DNA of 64,000 bases from Kineosporia sp. NBRC 101731 (lineage in GTDB: Bacteria > Actinomycetota > Actinomycetes > Actinomycetales > Kineosporiaceae). Numbering within the stretch: position 1 is the first letter of the stretch; every line of letters starts with the position of its first letter. The notes under the pieces were generated by a model. It saw only the letters and a list, made by a program, of their open reading frames with translations. It had not been told where the DNA came from and did no database searches. The stretch lies in NCBI RefSeq assembly GCF_030269305.1, contig NZ_BSTC01000006.1, positions 248,001 to 312,000 of the forward strand, read 5' to 3'. Below are positions 60,789-64,000 of the stretch, piece by piece. The position numbers and the translations under genes are program-made.

Positions 60789-62003
60789 ATGGATGACGAC
60801 ATGCGCGGCCCGAACGGCCCGAACGACCTGAACGACCTGAACGACCCGAACGATCTGGTCGCCACGGCGGGCACGGACGAGTCGATGGAGCTCCTCGCCT
60901 CGGTTGCCGGGGTGGACGACCGGCTGGTCGAGGGTGCGCTGCGCCCGCAGATGCTCGCCGACTTCGTCGGTCAGCAGGTGGTGCGCGAACAGCTGAGTCT
61001 GGTGCTCGACGCCGCCAAGGCCCGTGGCACAACACCCGACCACGTACTGCTCTCCGGGCCTCCCGGCCTGGGCAAGACCACGCTGGCGATGATTGTCGCG
61101 CACGAGCTGAACGCCTCGCTGCGCATCACCAGCGGCCCGGCCATCCAGCACGCCGGTGACCTGGCCGCGGTGCTGTCCTCGCTGAGTGAGGGCGAGGTGC
61201 TGTTCGTCGACGAGATCCACCGCGTGGCCCGGCCGGCCGAGGAGATGCTCTACGTCGCGATGGAAGACTTCCGGGTCGACGTCGTCGTCGGCAAGGGGCC
61301 CGGTGCCACCGCGATCCCGCTCGACCTGCCGCCCTTCACCCTGGTCGGCGCCACCACCCGGGCCGGCATGCTGCCCGGCCCGCTGCGCGACCGGTTCGGC
61401 TTCACGGGGCACCTCGACTTCTACTCGCCCGGCGAACTGGAGCTGGTGCTGCGCCGTTCCGCGGAACTGATCGGCGTCGAGCTGAGTGCCGACGCCGCGG
61501 TCGAGATCGCCGGTCGGTCCCGGGGCACACCGCGGATCGCCAACCGTCTGCTGCGCCGGGTGCGCGACTGGGCGCAGGTCCGGGGTGACGGGCGGCTCGA
61601 CCTCGCCGCCGCCCGCGCCGCGCTGCAGGTCTACGCCGTGGACGAGCGCGGCCTCGACCGGCTCGACCGCTCGGTGCTCGAGGCACTGTGCCGGCGCTTC
61701 GGCGGCGGGCCGGTCGGCCTGTCCACGCTGGCTGTCGCGGTGGGGGAGGAGGCGGAGACGGTGGAGACCATGTCCGAGCCCTTCCTGGTGCGAGAGGGCC
61801 TGCTGGGGCGAACGCCCCGGGGGCGCATCGCCACTCCCGCCACCTGGGAACACCTCGGCCTCACCGCACCCGCCGGGTTTGCCTGGGCCGGTGCGGGTAC
61901 CGGCGGCGGTACGCTCACCAGCCGCTCGGGCACGGTGCAGGAAACCCTTCCGGATCCTGCTCCTGAGACCCAGTCCGACCCCCGTTCCGGTACCGACACG
62001 TGA
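60789..62003 (+). CDS. ruvB: Holliday junction branch migration ATPase RuvB
   Basis: 404 residues. Walker A GPPGLGKT (90-97), Walker B LFVDEIHR (DEIH 141-144), sensor region [18 protein letters not shown], and a winged helix at the C-terminus. The N-terminal ~25 residues are an NDL/GPN repeat encoded by 9-bp units, and the C-terminal ~30 residues ([18 protein letters not shown]) are extra as well, so this RuvB is ~60 residues longer than typical. Confidence 0.97.
   Translation: MDDDMRGPNGPNDLNDLNDPNDLVATAGTDESMELLASVAGVDDRLVEGALRPQMLADFVGQQVVREQLSLVLDAAKARGTTPDHVLLSGPPGLGKTTLAMIVAHELNASLRITSGPAIQHAGDLAAVLSSLSEGEVLFVDEIHRVARPAEEMLYVAMEDFRVDVVVGKGPGATAIPLDLPPFTLVGATTRAGMLPGPLRDRFGFTGHLDFYSPGELELVLRRSAELIGVELSADAAVEIAGRSRGTPRIANRLLRRVRDWAQVRGDGRLDLAAARAALQVYAVDERGLDRLDRSVLEALCRRFGGGPVGLSTLAVAVGEEAETVETMSEPFLVREGLLGRTPRGRIATPATWEHLGLTAPAGFAWAGAGTGGGTLTSRSGTVQETLPDPAPETQSDPRSGTDT
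60807..60857. repeat. 9-bp tandem repeat at the ruvB 5' end
   Basis: Units of CGAACG(G/A)CC to CGAACGATC, about five in a row, encode [16 protein letters not shown] in front of the AAA+ domain. In frame and diverged at two positions. Confidence 0.75.
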
Positions 62004-62303
62004 TCCGGCCTGGGGCCGGCCTGGGTCCGGCCTGTGTCCGGCGGTGATCGCGCAACGGTCGGCCCGACGAACGACCCTGCTCAGAGGTCCTCTGAACGGA
62101 GCACCCAGTCCGTTGTGGGAGCATGCGTGCTCACGAGCGGGCCCAGGTCGGGCATGATGGTCGGTCGGTGCCGCAGGCAACCTCGCCGCCGTCCCGGCCG
62201 ACTGCTTGTCAGAGGGCTTCCCCGGCGGAGAGCCAAGGAGGGCACCGGCGGACATGAGAGTTGAGACGATGAGAGCAGCATTCGTGACGGAGTGGGTGAC
62301 GAT
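62004..62303. other. ruvB-yajC intergenic region with 11-bp repeats and a small leader frame
   Basis: CCGGCCTGGGG, CCGGCCTGGGT and CCGGCCTGTGT follow each other at 62005-62037. Near the 3' end AAGGAGGG (62235-62242) is a strong ribosome site for a 19-codon frame ATG 62254 to TGA 62313, which overlaps the yajC start. No other gene is seen. Confidence 0.5.
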
Positions 62304-62762
62304 GTGGAACTGATCATCCTGGCGGTTCCCCTGCTCCTGCTCTGGCTGATGGTGAGCCGTGGGCGCAAGCAGCAGCGTGAGCTGGTGGCCCAGCAGGAGT
62401 CGGTCACGCCCGGCACCCGGATCATGACCACGTCCGGCCTCTTCGCCGAGGTCGTCGAGGTCGATGCGGACGCAGTGGTTCTCGAGATCGCCCCGGGTGT
62501 GCGCACGCGCTGGAGCAAGCGCGCGATCGGGCAGATCGTCACGGCGGCCGACACCGCCGGCGGTGCGCAGGACAGCACCGATGGGGAGAGCACCGACGGG
62601 GAGAACACTCCCGAGGACACCTCCGCCGACAGCCACAGCACTATCACCGGCACCACTGATCGCACCGGTGCTGATCGTGACGGCATCCGTTCCGAGGCCG
62701 GCTACGCGCCGCCTCCGAACTCCGATGTCACCGACGGCAGCACCGGAACCGACGGCCGATAG
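62304..62762 (+). CDS. yajC: Preprotein translocase subunit YajC
   Basis: 152 residues from GTG 62304 (a GTG four codons upstream, 62292, is an alternative). One membrane helix (VELIILAVPLLLLWLMVS) and the YajC domain RGRKQQRELVAQQESVTPGTRIMTTSGLFAEVVEVDADAVVLEIAPGVRTRWSKRAIG. The C-terminal ~70 residues are a polar Ser/Thr/Asp/Glu tail. Part of the SecDF-YajC complex. 57 bp before secD. Confidence 0.92.
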   Translation: MELIILAVPLLLLWLMVSRGRKQQRELVAQQESVTPGTRIMTTSGLFAEVVEVDADAVVLEIAPGVRTRWSKRAIGQIVTAADTAGGAQDSTDGESTDGENTPEDTSADSHSTITGTTDRTGADRDGIRSEAGYAPPPNSDVTDGSTGTDGR

Positions 62763-62819
62763 CCCGGCCCTGACTGCGACGGCCTGAGCCGTCTCGAGAA
62801 CGAGAAGAGACCCACAACC

Positions 62820-64000
62820 GTGGCACGATCCAGCAACGCCTCCCGACCAGGTCGGGCACTGCTGTTCATGGTCGCCATCCTGGCCGTCGTGTACGCAGTG
62901 GTCGGCATCCGGACGGTGACGTCGAACGGCGGATGGACCCCGTCCCTCGCCCTCGACCTCGAGGGCGGCACCGAGATCATTCTCGAGCCGCGGCCCCTCA
63001 ATGGCCAGAACATCACGCCGACCACCGAGCAGCTGAACGAGGCCGTGAACGTGATCCGGCAGCGGGTCAACGGCTCCGGTGTCTCCGAGGCCGAGGTCAC
63101 CACCCAGAGCGGCAAGAACATCGTGGTGTCGCTGCCCGGTAACCCTGACCAGGCCACCCGTGACCTGGTCAAGCAGTCGGCCCAGATGAACTTCCGGCCG
63201 GTGCTCTACACGGCCGCGGCGGCCGGTGCCACGAGCACCGCCACGCCGACGCCGACCGCCAGTGGTGGTGCGACCTCCAGCGCGTCGCCCACGGCCAGCG
63301 CGAAGGCGAGCACCAAGGCCACCTCCAAGGCCGATGCCAGCGCCACGGCCACGGAGAAGGCCGACACCTCGGACGAGAACAACCGGGTCGTGCCGAAGGC
63401 GCTGAAGGCCGAGACGACACCCAGCGGCTCCGCGACCACCGCGCCGAGCGCGACCTCGTCCGCGAAGTCCGCCGCCACGGCCTCGGCCGATCCCACGGCC
63501 GACGCCACCGCGACCACCGACGCGGACGCGGCGGCCGAGGCGGCTGCGGCGGCCGCTTCCGCGGCGGCCGACGGCACCCCGTCCGACCTGGCGCAGATCA
63601 CCACCGAGCTGCAGGAGCAGTTCACGGCGGAGACCTGTGCCGACCTGCCGAAGCTGCAGAGCCAGGTGGCCGACCCGAAGAAGGCGATCGTCACCTGCGA
63701 CAGCGACGGGACGACCAAGTTCATCCTCGGCCCGGTCGAGGTTCCTGGTTCCGACATCAAGACCGCCACCGCGGGCATGGGGTCGAACGGCCAGGGCTTC
63801 TCCACCGGTGAGTGGGTCGTGAACCTGGAGTTCAAGTCCGCCGGCGCGAAGAAGTTCGGCGACGTCACCAAGCGGCTGATCCAGCTGACCGGTGCGCAGA
63901 ACCAGTTCGCGATCGTGCTCGACGAGCTGGTCATCTCCGCGCCGACCACCAACGCCGCCATCACCGACGGCCAGGCGCAGATCTCCGGCAGCTTCACCCA
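62820..64000 (+). CDS. secD: Protein translocase subunit SecD (3' end outside window)
   Basis: From GTG 62820; 393 codons are inside the window. A membrane helix (LLFMVAILAVVYAVVGI) is followed by the P1 base with LALDLEGGTEIILEP and EQLNEAVNVIRQRVNGSGVSEAEV. Between about residues 130 and 255 lies an unusual Ala/Ser/Thr/Lys-rich insertion (ATSTATPTPTASGG, ASPTASAKASTK), after which the P1 head resumes at DLAQITTELQEQFTAETC. Uses the proton gradient to pull exported proteins. Confidence 0.95.
   Translation, partial: MARSSNASRPGRALLFMVAILAVVYAVVGIRTVTSNGGWTPSLALDLEGGTEIILEPRPLNGQNITPTTEQLNEAVNVIRQRVNGSGVSEAEVTTQSGKNIVVSLPGNPDQATRDLVKQSAQMNFRPVLYTAAAAGATSTATPTPTASGGATSSASPTASAKASTKATSKADASATATEKADTSDENNRVVPKALKAETTPSGSATTAPSATSSAKSAATASADPTADATATTDADAAAEAAAAAASAAADGTPSDLAQITTELQEQFTAETCADLPKLQSQVADPKKAIVTCDSDGTTKFILGPVEVPGSDIKTATAGMGSNGQGFSTGEWVVNLEFKSAGAKKFGDVTKRLIQLTGAQNQFAIVLDELVISAPTTNAAITDGQAQISGSFT

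Noticed and set aside
59871-62636. Very long antisense frame (921 codons) over the ruv genes
   Set aside because: It is the complement of clear ruvC, ruvA and ruvB genes; high-GC coding DNA gives such open frames, and the product is Arg/Gly/Pro-rich with no domain.
1-64000. tRNA, rRNA or tmRNA genes
   Set aside because: No cloverleaf with conserved TTCGA arm or rRNA core segments was noticed; a covariance-model search would be decisive.

Overview
The window is high-GC DNA from an actinobacterium. The strongest evidence is the right-hand block 51276-64000, which keeps the order known from Mycobacterium and relatives: HIT hydrolase, pgsA, PIM acyltransferase, pimA, pdxS, pdxT, yebC, ruvC, ruvA, ruvB, yajC, secD. 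Phosphatidylinositol mannoside genes restrict this to Actinomycetota. GTG starts, GTGA/ATGA overlaps and Shine-Dalgarno sites fit. A Kineosporiaceae-like genus is a guess from general impression, not shown by the sequence.

Layout. 1-1443: tail of an ArsR-type regulator and a small TetR/NTF2-like operon with its palindromic operator. 1460-3813: a class A penicillin-binding protein with a clear intrinsic terminator. 4362-7901: MarR/quinone-oxidoreductase divergent pair, an APH-like kinase and a flavin monooxygenase. 8021-10284: polar amino-acid ABC importer. 10393-12121: GlxA-type regulator and a cysteine hydrolase. 12111-18816: a five-gene sugar operon (binding protein, two permeases, GH31 alpha-xylosidase, LacI regulator) behind a two-half operator; this looks like uptake and cleavage of xylose-containing oligosaccharides. 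18862-20348: TetR/SDR pair. 20573-22744: DUF222-HNH protein with an EPS repeat. 23118-24979: a zinc-limitation island with a Zur box between two divergent operons that encode zinc-free ribosomal proteins L36, L31, L28, S14 and a COG0523-like protein lacking a P-loop. 25130-27736: Ada-type zinc domain plus AlkB, HAD hydrolase, GrpB protein. 27888-30269: GAF/PAS histidine kinase. 30443-31903: aldehyde dehydrogenase interrupted by one amber codon. 31958-43612: yidD, glycerate kinase, acyltransferase, lipoprotein, TspO-like protein, methyltransferase, lactate permease, serine hydrolase, GH13 enzyme, thrS. 43677-51211: an accessory island between thrS and the HIT gene with a GAF/PAS/GGDEF protein, two paralogous HTTM-plus-partner gene pairs, a DCC-family protein, and two paralogous 82-residue proteins. 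51276-64000: the conserved lipid, PLP, recombination and Sec block; secD runs off the window.

Two themes stand out. The zinc island joins zinc-independent ribosomal paralogs to a regulator site and a factor that may link zinc loss to ribosome state. Second, short tandem repeats of 9-18 bp are unusually common; those inside genes have unit lengths divisible by three while several between genes (10, 11, 14 bp) do not. No tRNA, rRNA, CRISPR array, insertion sequence or prophage was recognised.
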